Positions 30,885-40,372 of a stretch of 64,000 bases of DNA are shown piece by piece. This DNA is from Winogradskyella forsetii. GTDB taxonomy: Bacteria; Bacteroidota; Bacteroidia; Flavobacteriales; Flavobacteriaceae. How positions within the stretch are numbered: position 1 is the first letter of the stretch; every line of letters starts with the position of its first letter. The position numbers were made by a program, and so were the translations under genes. Under the pieces are notes generated by a model, which was not told where the DNA came from, did no database searches, and was given only the letters and a program-made list of their open reading frames with translations. The stretch is from NCBI RefSeq assembly GCF_013394595.1, contig NZ_CP053348.1, positions 3,444,501-3,508,500 of the forward strand, given 5' to 3'.

Positions 30885-30979
30885 TTTATGGGTTTATGGG
30901 TTTATGGGTTTATGGGTTTATGGGTTTATGGGTTTATGGGTTTATGGGTTTATGGGTTTATGGGTTTATGGGTTTATGG
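30885..30979. repeat. Tandem repeat of an 8-bp unit, about 12 copies
   Basis: The unit TTTATGGG occurs 11 times without a mismatch plus a 7-base partial copy. On the minus strand it reads CCCATAAA and ends about 14 bases before the rlmN -7 box. A unit length not divisible by three, perfect copies and a promoter-side position are the classic layout of slipped-strand variable loci. Confidence 0.95.
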
Positions 30980-31124
30980 AAAAAAGTAAAAATCGTTAAG
31001 GCTTTACCGTTATAGTTGGAAAATTAAATTTTTTTAAATATTAGTTACTCAACTGTTTGTTCGTGTTGTGGTTTTTGAAAAAATGGCCTTGAAAAACGTT
31101 AGATACAATTACCTGACCACTGGA

Positions 31125-31235
31125 AAACGCGTTAAGGATAGTAGTGAAAAGCCCACAGCAATTCTGATTTTTTTATCAGAATTGTGAGGACTTGTAACGG
31201 ATAGCCTGACCCTGACTTTTTCGTCAGGGTAACGC
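31125..31235 (-). repeat. Long dispersed element, inverted relative to 5649-5750
   Basis: Starts GCGTTAAGGAT, holds the hairpin CAATTCTGAT-TTTTTT-ATCAGAATTG (31159-31184) and the hairpin CCCTGAC-TTTTTC-GTCAGGG (31210-31229), and ends GGGTAACGCCC. The end motifs and order match the reverse complement of the element after paaE. The surrounding gap 31016-31296 shows nothing else certain. Confidence 0.6.
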
Positions 31236-31296
31236 CCAAAAAATGATAAAAAAAAGCTTCAATGAAGAGGCTCTTAACTATTTGAATTACTTCTTA

Positions 31297-32346
31297 TTAG
31301 ATAATGAGCATAGCATCACCATATGAATAAAACTTGTATTTTTCCTTTACGGCTTCCTCGTAAGCTTTTTTCATAAAATCATGACCTGCGAAAGCCGACG
31401 TCATCATCAACAAGGTTGATTTTGGCGTGTGGAAGTTGGTAATCATACAATTCGCAATACTGAACTCGTAAGGTGGAAAGATGAATTTGTTGGTCCAGCC
31501 TTCAAATTCATTTAATCTGCCGTTGGAAGACACTGAACTTTCTATGGTTCGCATCGAAGTTGTACCAACTGCACATACACGTTTTTTGTTTTCTATTCCT
31601 TTATTTACAATGTCAGCAGCGCTTTGGGAAATAATAATTTCTTCACTATCCATTTTGTGCTTAGACAAATCCTCTACCTCAACAGGGTTGAACGTACCCA
31701 AACCAACGTGTAGCGTTACTTCTGCAGTTTTTACGCCTTTGATTTCCAATCGTTTTAGCAAATGTCTAGAGAAATGCAAACCCGCTGTTGGTGCTGCTAC
31801 TGCGCCTTCATTCTTTGCATAGATGGTTTGATAACGCTCTTCATCTTCTGGTTCTACGTCTCTATTGATATATTTTGGCAATGGGGTTTCGCCAAGTTGC
31901 GTTAATTTTGTTCTGAAATCGTTGTAAGAACCGTCGTAAAGGAAACGCAATGTTCGTCCTCTAGAAGTGGTGTTATCTATAACCTCAGCAACTAGGGTTT
32001 CGTCTTCTCCAAAATAAAGTTTATTACCTATTCTGATTTTACGCGCTGGATCTACCAAAACATCCCAAAGCCGTTGGTCTTGATTTAATTCCCGTAATAA
32101 AAACACCTCGATACGCGCGCCGGTTTTTTCCTTATTACCATATAATCGCGCAGGAAACACCTTAGTGTCATTCATGATCATCACATCACCTTCGTCAAAA
32201 TAATCGATAATATCTTTAAATTGTTTGTGTTCAATAGTTTGTTTTTCCCTGTTAAGCACCATCAATCGCGATTCATCCCTGTGTTCTGCAGGATGCTCGG
32301 CAAGTAATTCGTCTGGAAGGTCAAAACTAAAGTGTGATAATTTCAT
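31297..32346 (-). CDS. queA: S-adenosylmethionine:tRNA ribosyltransferase-isomerase QueA
   Basis: 349 residues, the normal length. Transfers the ribosyl part of SAM to preQ1 in tRNA wobble position 34, making epoxyqueuosine. Signatures: [24 protein letters not shown] at the start, [46 protein letters not shown], and the closing [19 protein letters not shown]. Its promoter is visible at 32461-32492. A terminator-like hairpin after the stop (about 31252-31275) is imperfect. Confidence 0.95.
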   Translation of the reverse strand: MKLSHFSFDLPDELLAEHPAEHRDESRLMVLNREKQTIEHKQFKDIIDYFDEGDVMIMNDTKVFPARLYGNKEKTGARIEVFLLRELNQDQRLWDVLVDPARKIRIGNKLYFGEDETLVAEVIDNTTSRGRTLRFLYDGSYNDFRTKLTQLGETPLPKYINRDVEPEDEERYQTIYAKNEGAVAAPTAGLHFSRHLLKRLEIKGVKTAEVTLHVGLGTFNPVEVEDLSKHKMDSEEIIISQSAADIVNKGIENKKRVCAVGTTSMRTIESSVSSNGRLNEFEGWTNKFIFPPYEFSIANCMITNFHTPKSTLLMMTSAFAGHDFMKKAYEEAVKEKYKFYSYGDAMLII

Positions 32347-32460
32347 GTGTTTGTTTTTATTATTTTTATGGTCACATGGAACATTTATTTTGGAGTCCGT
32401 ACTTAAATCAAAGTATGAACTATAAATGTTTCATATATGTTTGTTGTTTTTAAGAAGTTG

Positions 32461-32492
32461 CAAATATACAATCTCAACATAGGCCTTGTCAA
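32461..32492 (-). promoter_or_regulatory. queA promoter
   Basis: Minus-strand TTG (32490-32492), 21 bases, then TATATTTG (32461-32468), a perfect TAnnTTTG. The transcript would have a leader of about 105 bases. The rest of the 317-base gap 32347-32663 holds only one palindromic repeat. Confidence 0.6.
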
Positions 32493-32554
32493 GTAAATGA
32501 GGGTTTAATTTTGTTTTGCGGTTTTATAAAAAATATTTTAACACGTATTTCATG

Positions 32555-32574
32555 CCTGTCTGTCGGCAGACAGG
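32555..32574. repeat. Palindromic repeat
   Basis: CCTGTCTGTCGGCAGACAGG: 8-bp arms around TCGG, of the type scattered in flavobacterial intergenic regions. Confidence 0.65.
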
Positions 32575-32663
32575 GATTTTCACGGATGATGATTGGCTTG
32601 AATTGAAATGAAAACAAACGAAACAAATTTCAAGAAGCTCTAAATGTAAACTCTAATTGGTTT

Positions 32664-33890
32664 TTAGTCTATATTGAATCCTATTGTTTGAAGGTCTTCC
32701 CAAAATTGCGGATAAGATTTACTAACCACATCAGCGTTCTCAATAATAATTGGTATTTTTAATCCCAAAGGCGCAAATGCCATGGCCATTCTGTGGTCGT
32801 TATATGTGGCAATGGAGATGTTGCTCTTAATGTCATTAGAGGATTTTAAATGTAAAGTTGTATCCGTAATACTAACTTCGCCTCCTAATTTTTCCAATTC
32901 AGTTTTGAGTGCTACCAAACGGTCGGTTTCCTTAATTTTTAAGGTATGTAAGCCTACCATATAACATTCAAGACCTAAGCCAAAGGCAGTTACCGCAATA
33001 GTTTGTGCAATGTCTGGTGCATGCTTTAAATCTAATTGTATTGACGATTGACGACTAACGGTTGACGATTTTCTCAGCGTCATTTTATTATTTTCAAAAC
33101 GTGTTTCAACTCCAAAATCATTATAAATATTCGCTAAAACAGAATCACCTTGCAAACTTTCTTCTTGGTAGGATGCTATTGTTATTTCAGTACCAATAGC
33201 ACTTAATGCAATGAGACTATAAAAATAGGATGCCGAAGACCAATCTGACTCAACAGTTAAAGTTTGTGATTTGATTTTATTGGTTTGTGATTTTACAGTA
33301 ATGACATTTTCAGTAAAATTAGTTTCAATGCCTATTGAATCCAACAAACTCAAGGTCATTTTGATATATGGAACCGAAGTTATTTGACCTTCTAAAGTAA
33401 GTTCTAATCCGTTTTCCAGTTTTGAAGCAATGAGTAATAATGCCGAAATGTATTGGCTACTGACATTGGCTTCTAGAGTCACCTTATTTTTTGTTAGTTG
33501 TTTACCTCTAATCTTTAATGGCGCAAAACCATCGTTTTCCAAATAAGTGATATCTGCCCCTAAAGTATTTAAGGCATCGACCAGAATTTTAATTGGTCGC
33601 TCTTTCATACGCGACGACCCTGTTAGGGTCACTTCCCTATTATTTTGAATGGAAAAATAGGCCGTCAGAAATCGCATGGCTGTACCAGCATGATGAATAT
33701 CTATGAGTTCATCCGTTGAAGTCAACGCTTTTTGCATCAACACAGAATCATCTGAGTTAGACACATTCTTAATTTGAATTTGAGGATACAAAGCTTTTAA
33801 CAACAACAAGCGATTGGATTCACTTTTTGATCCTGTAATCTGAATACTTTGGTTGTTTAGAAGCTTTGATTTTTGGATGCTGATGCGCAT
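32664..33890 (-). CDS. aroA: 3-phosphoshikimate 1-carboxyvinyltransferase (EPSP synthase)
   Basis: 408 residues. Joins PEP and shikimate-3-phosphate in the shikimate pathway. Signatures: GSKSESNRLLLLKAL (substrate-binding SKS), HAGTAMRFLTAYFS, GSSRMKERPIKILVDAL, SSQYISALLLIA, and the late KETDRLVALKTELEKLGG and YNDHRMAMAFAPLGL. It is shorter than the 427 of E. coli, as usual in this phylum. Residues about 274-284 (KSSTVSRQSS) are encoded by a TTGACGATTGACGA-type repeat on the plus strand, in a surface loop just before the conserved DIAQTIAV segment. Confidence 0.93.
   Translation of the reverse strand: MRISIQKSKLLNNQSIQITGSKSESNRLLLLKALYPQIQIKNVSNSDDSVLMQKALTSTDELIDIHHAGTAMRFLTAYFSIQNNREVTLTGSSRMKERPIKILVDALNTLGADITYLENDGFAPLKIRGKQLTKNKVTLEANVSSQYISALLLIASKLENGLELTLEGQITSVPYIKMTLSLLDSIGIETNFTENVITVKSQTNKIKSQTLTVESDWSSASYFYSLIALSAIGTEITIASYQEESLQGDSVLANIYNDFGVETRFENNKMTLRKSSTVSRQSSIQLDLKHAPDIAQTIAVTAFGLGLECYMVGLHTLKIKETDRLVALKTELEKLGGEVSITDTTLHLKSSNDIKSNISIATYNDHRMAMAFAPLGLKIPIIIENADVVSKSYPQFWEDLQTIGFNID
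33040..33072. repeat. TTGACGA-type repeat inside aroA
   Basis: The plus strand holds ATTGACGATTGA (33040-33051) and further TTGACGATTT. The same 12-mer occurs at 19360-19371, over the start codon of the E2 gene. Confidence 0.6.
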
Positions 33891-33922
33891 GAAGACTATT
33901 TAAAATAAGATGAATGACAAAT

Positions 33923-34249
33923 CTACTTTAATTTCTCGTTATTATGGTGTCTATCATGGTCTCGTTTGGCTTTTTTATTCATTTTTTTATCAAAAGCCTC
34001 CTGCAGATCAATACCTGTTTGGTTTGCTAAACACAAAACAACAAACATCACATCTGACAGTTCCTCACCTAAATCCTTATCCTTGTCGCTTTCCTTTTCG
34101 CTTTGCTCACCATAACGCCTGGCGATGATGCGAGCCACTTCTCCAACTTCTTCGGTTAATTGCGCCATATTAGTAAGTTCATTGAAATAGCGAACGCCAT
34201 GTGCATTAATCCAGTCGTCAACTTCTTTTTGTGCGTTTTTTAGATTCAT
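33923..34249 (-). CDS. MazG-like nucleotide pyrophosphohydrolase
   Basis: 108 residues, a single all-alpha NTP-PPase domain. The metal-binding EExxE...ExxD pattern is visible as QLTEEVGEVARIIARRYGE and LGEELSDVMFVVLCLANQ. Such proteins hydrolyse (d)NTPs, possibly damaged ones, to NMPs and pyrophosphate. It lies 3 bases after the DUF3857 gene and shortly before aroA on the same strand, so it is probably in their operon. The Lys/His-rich tail (KKAKRDHDRHHNNEKLK) looks disordered. Confidence 0.88.
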   Translation of the reverse strand: MNLKNAQKEVDDWINAHGVRYFNELTNMAQLTEEVGEVARIIARRYGEQSEKESDKDKDLGEELSDVMFVVLCLANQTGIDLQEAFDKKMNKKAKRDHDRHHNNEKLK

Positions 34250-34252
34250 TAC

Positions 34253-36205
34253 TTAGGCTTTTGTTAAGACTATTTGTTCGGCTTGTTTTTCTACAATTTT
34301 ACTAAAGAAATTTTTAAAATCCTTGTAATTCTCTGGTAATATTAGAGGATTGAAAATATCTAATTGGGCTTTTAATTGTAAAAAATTACCGTTCTGCTTA
34401 ACAAAATACGTAAACTTTACATTAGCATCCAAAAATTCCAAACCTGTTGATTGTGGCAACGACTCTACTACATAACCCTCTGGTAATTGAATATTAACAA
34501 AACTTTTTTCCGAGTAAGGGATAACAAAATCAATAGGATATTGGCGTTCTTCTAATTTGAATGGGTTTTCCTTTGTTGCTAAAAACAATAAGGGTGAAAA
34601 GTAAATTTTATCTCCGATTTCATCAATTCCGTCCAATAATTCATATTCGTAATTAACCATAATAGGCTGAGTAGCATCTTTGTCATTTTCTACACTCAAC
34701 CCACTTATTTCTATATCACCTTTATCTTTTTCTAATGACTTAACCCGATCTTCTTGGATCATTTTAGTGTATTTATTTCTATAAAAATAAGCCAAATAGT
34801 TAGTTAAGCGTTTAGTCACTTTTCCAGTGACTGACAAATCTTCATTAATTGTAACATTCAGCATTGAAGATTCTGTGGAGGATATGTTCGGTTGCAAATT
34901 TATCCAGCGTGACGCATCCTTGTCTTCAATTAACCTGCCTTGCCAATTTAATACTCGTTGAGGCAAAATATTATTTGTGCTATATTGTTCTGTAGCATCA
35001 ATTAGTAAATATTCGTCATTTTTTTGAACACTACAAATGACATAGTTAAACCCTTCTCGTGATGGAAAAAGGGGAATTCCATTGTTTCTCGTGCTTAATA
35101 CAACGGGATTAGCATTTACCCCTTTGGAACGCAACATGGAAACAACCATTAAGTTAATATCTGCATCATTCCCTTCACCATCTTTATAAGCAGAGCGTAC
35201 TCCGTTCTGAGCGTACTTCCCATAATTTCCATTCCACTTTACCTTAGACTTAACTAAGCTTTCAACTATAAAAGCCTTCTCAAAATCGTCTTCCACACCA
35301 GTTAAAGCTGCTTCTAATTCATCCTTATAAATACTGAAACTTCTTAATTGTCCTCCAAAATTGTCACTATCATAAATGGTTTTTGACACTTGCTCCCAAG
35401 TTGCTGAAAATGATTTTTCAATAATTTTTAAATTATTTAAATAGGCTGTAAGTTCCATAGCCATTTTACTTCTGTAATTGTTGATATTACCTGAATAGGC
35501 CTCGTCAACTAGAGCTGGAACATTTTCCTCATTCACAGTTAACACATTTATTTTATATTCAAACGGGATTGTAGTATTTTCAGATGAAACAACTAATTTA
35601 GGCAAATAGCTAGCCTGCAAATTATACTGCTTATTGTAAACATAGTATTCTGGTGTTGCGATTCTAATATCTAGTTTGTTTATTGGAATACTAAATTGAA
35701 AAATAATATCATCAATACTAATTCTTTCAGAGGTCACTTTGTACTTATATTCAATGACCGTACCTACTTTAACGTTTGGTAATGTAAAGGAACTGATTTT
35801 TGTAAACTCACTATTATCTTCTTCAAATTGACCATCTTTTTTTAATTTGTCTTCTTCTATTTTACCACCAACCAAGTTATACGAAAACCCTTTTAAGCCA
35901 CTAAGAGACTCTTTCTGTTGAGTACCATTATATAAATATACTTTTTTGGTCGCCCAATCAAAACCGTCTTTATTGTATATCTTGATGCGTTCATGAACTT
36001 CTCTCTGCTGAACAAACCCTTGATTTTTTGTGTAATAAAAACTAATAGTTTCATTTCTGTACAATATGGCCGCGGACGAAGATGAATCTATAGGATGAAA
36101 TTTTTCTTGTAATTCATCTTTCGAAACTTTTCCAAATTTAAAATTTTGGGCGTTGCTGAAATTAGCGCTTAAGATAATCGTGAAAATAATGAGTAGATTT
36201 TTCAT
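34253..36205 (-). CDS. DUF3857/transglutaminase-like protein lacking catalytic residues
   Basis: 650 residues with a signal peptide (to about 20, ..NFSNAQ). Order: N-terminal DUF3857 (about 55-215), a transglutaminase-like core (about 290-405), and a C-terminal beta domain (DUF2569-free, about 430-650). Aligned by eye to the neighbouring 634-residue paralogue, the catalytic Cys is Ala348 (GNDADIN against YADCKG) and the His is Tyr388 (FNYVIC against GNHVIL); the acidic residue remains (LLIDATEQ). So it is probably a non-enzymatic partner. Location: periplasm or outer face. The pair occurs together in many Bacteroidetes; function unknown. Confidence 0.85.
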   Translation of the reverse strand: MKNLLIIFTIILSANFSNAQNFKFGKVSKDELQEKFHPIDSSSSAAILYRNETISFYYTKNQGFVQQREVHERIKIYNKDGFDWATKKVYLYNGTQQKESLSGLKGFSYNLVGGKIEEDKLKKDGQFEEDNSEFTKISSFTLPNVKVGTVIEYKYKVTSERISIDDIIFQFSIPINKLDIRIATPEYYVYNKQYNLQASYLPKLVVSSENTTIPFEYKINVLTVNEENVPALVDEAYSGNINNYRSKMAMELTAYLNNLKIIEKSFSATWEQVSKTIYDSDNFGGQLRSFSIYKDELEAALTGVEDDFEKAFIVESLVKSKVKWNGNYGKYAQNGVRSAYKDGEGNDADINLMVVSMLRSKGVNANPVVLSTRNNGIPLFPSREGFNYVICSVQKNDEYLLIDATEQYSTNNILPQRVLNWQGRLIEDKDASRWINLQPNISSTESSMLNVTINEDLSVTGKVTKRLTNYLAYFYRNKYTKMIQEDRVKSLEKDKGDIEISGLSVENDKDATQPIMVNYEYELLDGIDEIGDKIYFSPLLFLATKENPFKLEERQYPIDFVIPYSEKSFVNIQLPEGYVVESLPQSTGLEFLDANVKFTYFVKQNGNFLQLKAQLDIFNPLILPENYKDFKNFFSKIVEKQAEQIVLTKA

Positions 36206-36260
36206 TTTTTAAGTAAAACTAAAGTTGATATGGTTTGATCTTTTCTTTGAAATGTAAGCA

Positions 36261-38165
36261 CTATGATTGTGTTAAAACAATTTTACTTTTATCGTATTTA
36301 ACAATTTGCTTTCTGAAGTTTCTAAAGGCCTTATAATCTTCTTTTTCATAATTTCCCTTATTTAGAATATAGGTTCTAGAGTATTTTAATTTGTTGTTAT
36401 CTAATGGTTCTATTTTGAAGTTATAACTACCAAACTTGGTTTTGATTTCTTTAGAATCGGTCATAGCTTCCACCTTTAGACCCTCTGGTAATTGAATAAT
36501 AAACTCGTCCGTATCCTTAAAGCCACGATCAATTTTAAACTCTAATTTTCGATCTGTATATCTCGGTGGTATTTGCGTCACCTTATTAAACATGTTAGGC
36601 TGAAAAATAAGTCTTGATCCACTTTTAGACGCATAATTTGCAAAAGTTAACTGTAGATTTTCATTATAAACTATTGCATCCTTATCATTTGAAATGCTAA
36701 TATTATCAATGTTTAAATTATTGATATAATCCCAATAATCCTTATAATGCAGTTTTTGGTCTCTTTCGGTTTTCTTTTCAATGCCTTCATGGATATTGTA
36801 TTGATAACCTGTGGTCGTAATGGCAACATCTGCAGTAAAACTTCCTGAAGTATCCATAATAATATTTGCCGTTGTTTTTTGAACGCTATCATCCGCTCCA
36901 TAAACCTTTGTATGGACTATTTCTCCACCTTCAGGTTTTACCAATAATACTTTTCTGTCGTCTGTAAAACCTGCAGTAAACCCGAAGGGGTTTGTTTGGC
37001 TAGTGCATTCCAAAAATATGTTTTCATCATCATTCGGAACACATAATATCACATGATTACCTTGGGTTGAAGAAAACTCACTATCTATATCTCTAAGCCC
37101 TCGACCTCCATACACTACGGTATAATATGAAGGCACATCCACAGCTTCTAACAATGCCTTTGTATAGTTTGTTAAACCCTTACAATCTGCGTAACCCAAC
37201 TTATCTACATCATTTGCCAACATGGGTTTCCAACCGCCAATACCGACCTGAATACTGATGTAGCGCGTCTTATCTTGCATATATTTGTAGATTATTTTAG
37301 CACGTTCTATTTTGTCATCAACACCAGCTGTGAGCTGTTTTACATGATCTTTTGTAGTTTGTGGAATTTCGTCTGTCCCAGTTAATAATCTATCGTACAT
37401 CCATTTCCCAAAATCTTTCCAGGTATTATTTTCGCCTTCAACGCCTACCATTTCAAACTTTTTTAAGGCAACTTTGTAGTGTGGGATTATGTTTTTTAAT
37501 TCTGGAGTATAGGCTTCATATTTAATGCCTTGAATATGTTCTGCAACAAAATGGTTTTCAGAAATTTCTTTGATATTATAGTTTTCAAAATTTACTTTTT
37601 TGGTCTTCAAGTCGATACCTGCAGAATTAATAATCTCATAATCCGAATGCTCAACACTCACATAATAATCGTCAATAGGATACCAATTTGGAAAAAATGC
37701 TGTAGACGTATAGACTGTTTCAGCATTAAATTCTACCGTATATGGATATTTTAAAGGAATATAATCTAGATATTTTACCCGATCATCTTCATAAATAGAA
37801 AAATCACTTACTGCACTGACATCCTTAAAATCTTTTTTCCTTACTTTTTTTATTTCTTCTCCAAAGGCATCATAAATAAGCGCTTCCATCTTATTAATTG
37901 ATCTGTTATTGTCATAGAACAAAACCGCATTTATATGTCTATTCCCTTTTTTATTATAGACTGTGGTGATTCGCTTTGTGGTTATTTTAATTTTATCGAG
38001 ACCTAAAACTTCGACTTGATTCTTTTCAAATCTAACAACGGCATTAGCCTTATCCACTAATTCCTGTGGTACAAATAATGAATTATAGACATCTTCAGAT
38101 TGAGAAAAACTAAAGGTTGTAAAAAGCACAAAAAATGTGAGAAGCGTAAATTTTAAACGAAACAT
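36261..38165 (-). CDS. DUF3857 and transglutaminase-like domain protein
   Basis: 634 residues, with a signal peptide (to about 21, ..TFSFSQ). DUF3857 (about 50-215) is followed by a transglutaminase-like domain with Cys328 (LGYADCKGLTNYTKALL) and His371 (STQGNHVILCV) and an acidic third position (FLECTSQ), then a C-terminal beta-rich domain. The triad looks intact, so it may be an active cysteine peptidase or transferase on periplasmic or surface substrates. It precedes its inactive-looking paralogue by 55 bases on the same strand. Confidence 0.87.
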   Translation of the reverse strand: MFRLKFTLLTFFVLFTTFSFSQSEDVYNSLFVPQELVDKANAVVRFEKNQVEVLGLDKIKITTKRITTVYNKKGNRHINAVLFYDNNRSINKMEALIYDAFGEEIKKVRKKDFKDVSAVSDFSIYEDDRVKYLDYIPLKYPYTVEFNAETVYTSTAFFPNWYPIDDYYVSVEHSDYEIINSAGIDLKTKKVNFENYNIKEISENHFVAEHIQGIKYEAYTPELKNIIPHYKVALKKFEMVGVEGENNTWKDFGKWMYDRLLTGTDEIPQTTKDHVKQLTAGVDDKIERAKIIYKYMQDKTRYISIQVGIGGWKPMLANDVDKLGYADCKGLTNYTKALLEAVDVPSYYTVVYGGRGLRDIDSEFSSTQGNHVILCVPNDDENIFLECTSQTNPFGFTAGFTDDRKVLLVKPEGGEIVHTKVYGADDSVQKTTANIIMDTSGSFTADVAITTTGYQYNIHEGIEKKTERDQKLHYKDYWDYINNLNIDNISISNDKDAIVYNENLQLTFANYASKSGSRLIFQPNMFNKVTQIPPRYTDRKLEFKIDRGFKDTDEFIIQLPEGLKVEAMTDSKEIKTKFGSYNFKIEPLDNNKLKYSRTYILNKGNYEKEDYKAFRNFRKQIVKYDKSKIVLTQS

Positions 38166-38288
38166 GGAAGCGGATAATTCAGTTAGGCTTACAATATAAA
38201 AAGTTAATTACGTTTTGCAAATGATTTATATCATAGATTTCCTACGTACTTAATAAATTCGATAAGCTGCACAATTAAACATGACTTT

Positions 38289-38813
38289 CTATTGCTGTGT
38301 CATCATTTTTTTACTAATAACAAGTACCGCTAAAACAACGAAACAAGGAATGCCGATATATTTAAGCTCACTAAGAATGACATTAATGCCCCATTCTGAA
38401 AAGAATTCTGTTACACCAATTGGTGATACTTTTATGGGTCTAAAAGGAAAGAAAAATCTAGCATTATCCACAGGAATAAAAAACCCAACCCCTTTTCCTC
38501 CTGAGGTTATAGCATCCAAAAGGCCATGCGATAACGTTGCTATAAAAAGGACGATTGTAAATATTAGTTTTCTACTTTTTCCGAATACCAAAGCCAATAA
38601 TACACTCCACAACACAGCGAACAAGATAGAATGCGTAAAACCTCTATGTCCTAAAGGGTGCGAATAAGGAATCCCAAATTTAAAAGCCAACACATCTAAA
38701 TCGGGCAATATGGCAGAACCAATGGCTAAAAATAAAAGCAGTTTATTAGATTTTGAATCTACAATTTTGGAAACGGTATAGGCCACTAAACCATGACCAA
38801 ACAATGATGCCAT
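38289..38813 (-). CDS. Membrane-bound metal-dependent hydrolase (YdjM family)
   Basis: 174 residues. Starts with the family pattern MASLFGHGLVAYTVSKI, then a metal-ligand-like LPDLDVLAFKFGIPYSHPLGHRGFTHSI, and a later SHGLLDAI. About four transmembrane helices (24-40, 63-80, 84-102, 150-168) place it in the inner membrane. Family members in E. coli are SOS-induced, but no target activity is established. Its ATG overlaps the stop of dtd by one base (TAATG), so translation is coupled. Confidence 0.85.
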   Translation of the reverse strand: MASLFGHGLVAYTVSKIVDSKSNKLLLFLAIGSAILPDLDVLAFKFGIPYSHPLGHRGFTHSILFAVLWSVLLALVFGKSRKLIFTIVLFIATLSHGLLDAITSGGKGVGFFIPVDNARFFFPFRPIKVSPIGVTEFFSEWGINVILSELKYIGIPCFVVLAVLVISKKMMTQQ

Positions 38814-39265
38814 TAGTATCTATTTTTAGAATCTATGATAATGGTCACTGGCCCATCATTTACCAAACTCACTTTCATATCTGCTCCAAATTCTCCGGTT
38901 TGAATCGGTTTTTCCAGTACATTTTGAAGTGTTTCTATAAATTTCTCGTACAACGGAATAGCCATCTCTGGTTTTGCTGCTTTGATATAACTGGGCCGAT
39001 TTCCTTTTTTAGTACTCGCATGAAGCGTGAATTGACTTACCAAAATCACATCGCCTTTAATAGCTTTCAATGATTTGTTCATCACACCATGGTCATCAGC
39101 AAAAATGCGAAGGTTGATTATTTTATTGCACAGCCAATCGATGTCTTCCTGACTGTCTTCATCTACTATACCGAGTAACACCAAAAGTCCGTTACCAATT
39201 TCGGCAACTTTACCACCTTCTATTGTTACGCTTGCTTCTGAAACTCTTTGTACAACTATTTTCAT
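38813..39265 (-). CDS. dtd: D-aminoacyl-tRNA deacylase
   Basis: 150 residues. Removes D-amino acids (and glycine misplaced on tRNA-Ala) from tRNA. The first active-site motif is VILVSQFTLHAST and the second, with the chirality-proofreading Gly-Pro, is NDGPVTIIIDS near the C terminus. The N terminus MKIVVQRVSEASVTIEGG is near-invariant. It is one base overlapping the downstream YdjM-type gene and about 90 bases after rsgA. Confidence 0.95.
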   Translation of the reverse strand: MKIVVQRVSEASVTIEGGKVAEIGNGLLVLLGIVDEDSQEDIDWLCNKIINLRIFADDHGVMNKSLKAIKGDVILVSQFTLHASTKKGNRPSYIKAAKPEMAIPLYEKFIETLQNVLEKPIQTGEFGADMKVSLVNDGPVTIIIDSKNRY

Positions 39266-39355
39266 TCCTTAAATCCCCAAGGCGACTTTTATTATTAAAT
39301 TTTATGTTACTTTAAAATGAAAACTGGTACTGCAGACGGTATTACTGAACACAGC

Positions 39356-40309
39356 TTACTGAGCATCATCCCAATGATCAGTTCTATAATGCTCATCCTC
39401 GCCTTCTAAAATTTGGACATAGCTTTTATATCTTGAATAGGACACCTCATCAGCTTCCAAAGCATCCTTCACAGCACATTTTGGTTCGTTAAGGTGAATA
39501 CAATTGTTAAACTTACAATCTTGTTTTAGTGCAAAAAACTCAGGGAAATAATCGCCAACCTCTTCCCGTTCCATATCCACAACTCCAAAACCTTTGATGC
39601 CTGGTGTATCTATAATTTTAGCATCGAAACTTAAATCGAACATCTCTGCAAATGTCGTGGTGTGCTGCCCTTGACTATGTTGGGTAGAAATAGCTTTTGT
39701 TTTTAAATCAAGAGAAGGTTCGATAGCATTGACCAAAGTCGATTTACCGACACCAGAATGACCAGCGAACATACTTACTTTGCCCTCCATCAACGTTTTT
39801 ACTTTTTCAATGTTTTTTCCTGTAGTCGCAGAAATACCAATACATTCGTAACCAATGGCGCGATATATACTTGCTAAATATTTAACTTCTAACATGGTTT
39901 CTTCGTCGTAGGTATCTACTTTGTTAAATAACAGCACTGTTTTTATTGAATACGCTTCTGCCGTCACTAAAAACCGATCAATAAACGTGGTAAATGTGGG
40001 TGGATTATCTATAGTGATCAACAAAAAGACCAAATCGATATTCGAAGCAATGATATGCGTTTGCTTAGAAAGGTTTACCGATTTACGTACAATATAATTT
40101 TTTCGTTCTTCAATGCGATTGATAACTCCAGTTTCGGTATTGTTTTTAGTTTCCAATTGGAACTTTACGATATCTCCAACCGCAATTGGATTGGTACTTT
40201 TGATACCTTCCAATCTAAAACGGCCTTTGATTCTGCACTCGTAGAATTTCCCGTTGAAGGTTTTTACGGTGTACCAGCTGCCTGTAGATTTATATACTGT
40301 TCCTGTCAT
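39356..40309 (-). CDS. rsgA: Ribosome small subunit-dependent GTPase RsgA
   Basis: 317 residues from ATG 40309 (MTGTVYKSTGSWYTV); the frame continues upstream, but that part would be a stray hydrophobic extension. Assembly factor that checks 30S subunits. An N-terminal OB fold (1-75) is followed by a circularly permuted GTPase: NKVD (G4) first, then GHSGVGKSTLVNAI (G1), and DTPGIKGFG (G3). A C-terminal zinc knuckle reads CKFNNCIHLNEPKCAV. All motifs are intact. Confidence 0.95.
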   Translation of the reverse strand: MTGTVYKSTGSWYTVKTFNGKFYECRIKGRFRLEGIKSTNPIAVGDIVKFQLETKNNTETGVINRIEERKNYIVRKSVNLSKQTHIIASNIDLVFLLITIDNPPTFTTFIDRFLVTAEAYSIKTVLLFNKVDTYDEETMLEVKYLASIYRAIGYECIGISATTGKNIEKVKTLMEGKVSMFAGHSGVGKSTLVNAIEPSLDLKTKAISTQHSQGQHTTTFAEMFDLSFDAKIIDTPGIKGFGVVDMEREEVGDYFPEFFALKQDCKFNNCIHLNEPKCAVKDALEADEVSYSRYKSYVQILEGEDEHYRTDHWDDAQ

Positions 40310-40345
40310 TACTACAAAGATGACTATTATTAGTGTGTAAAACAA

Positions 40346-40372
40346 CAAAAAAAGGTTGCTAATTAGCAACCT
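40346..40372 (-). terminator. Intrinsic terminator, minus strand
   Basis: On the minus strand the stem AGGTTGCT-AATT-AGCAACCT (40353-40372) is followed by a run of seven T. It ends transcription coming from pfkA or from the unassigned stretch in front of it; rsgA starts after it. Confidence 0.8.

Noticed and set aside
30885..30979. CRISPR-like tandem array or short repetitive protein gene
   Set aside because: The repeats are 8 bp, contiguous and without spacers. The translated frame is only the repeat read through, with no start context, so it is a simple tandem repeat.
40310..40369. Hydrophobic N-terminal extension of RsgA
   Set aside because: RsgA is a soluble GTPase whose conserved start is MTGTVYKSTG; the extension is the upstream leader in frame by chance.
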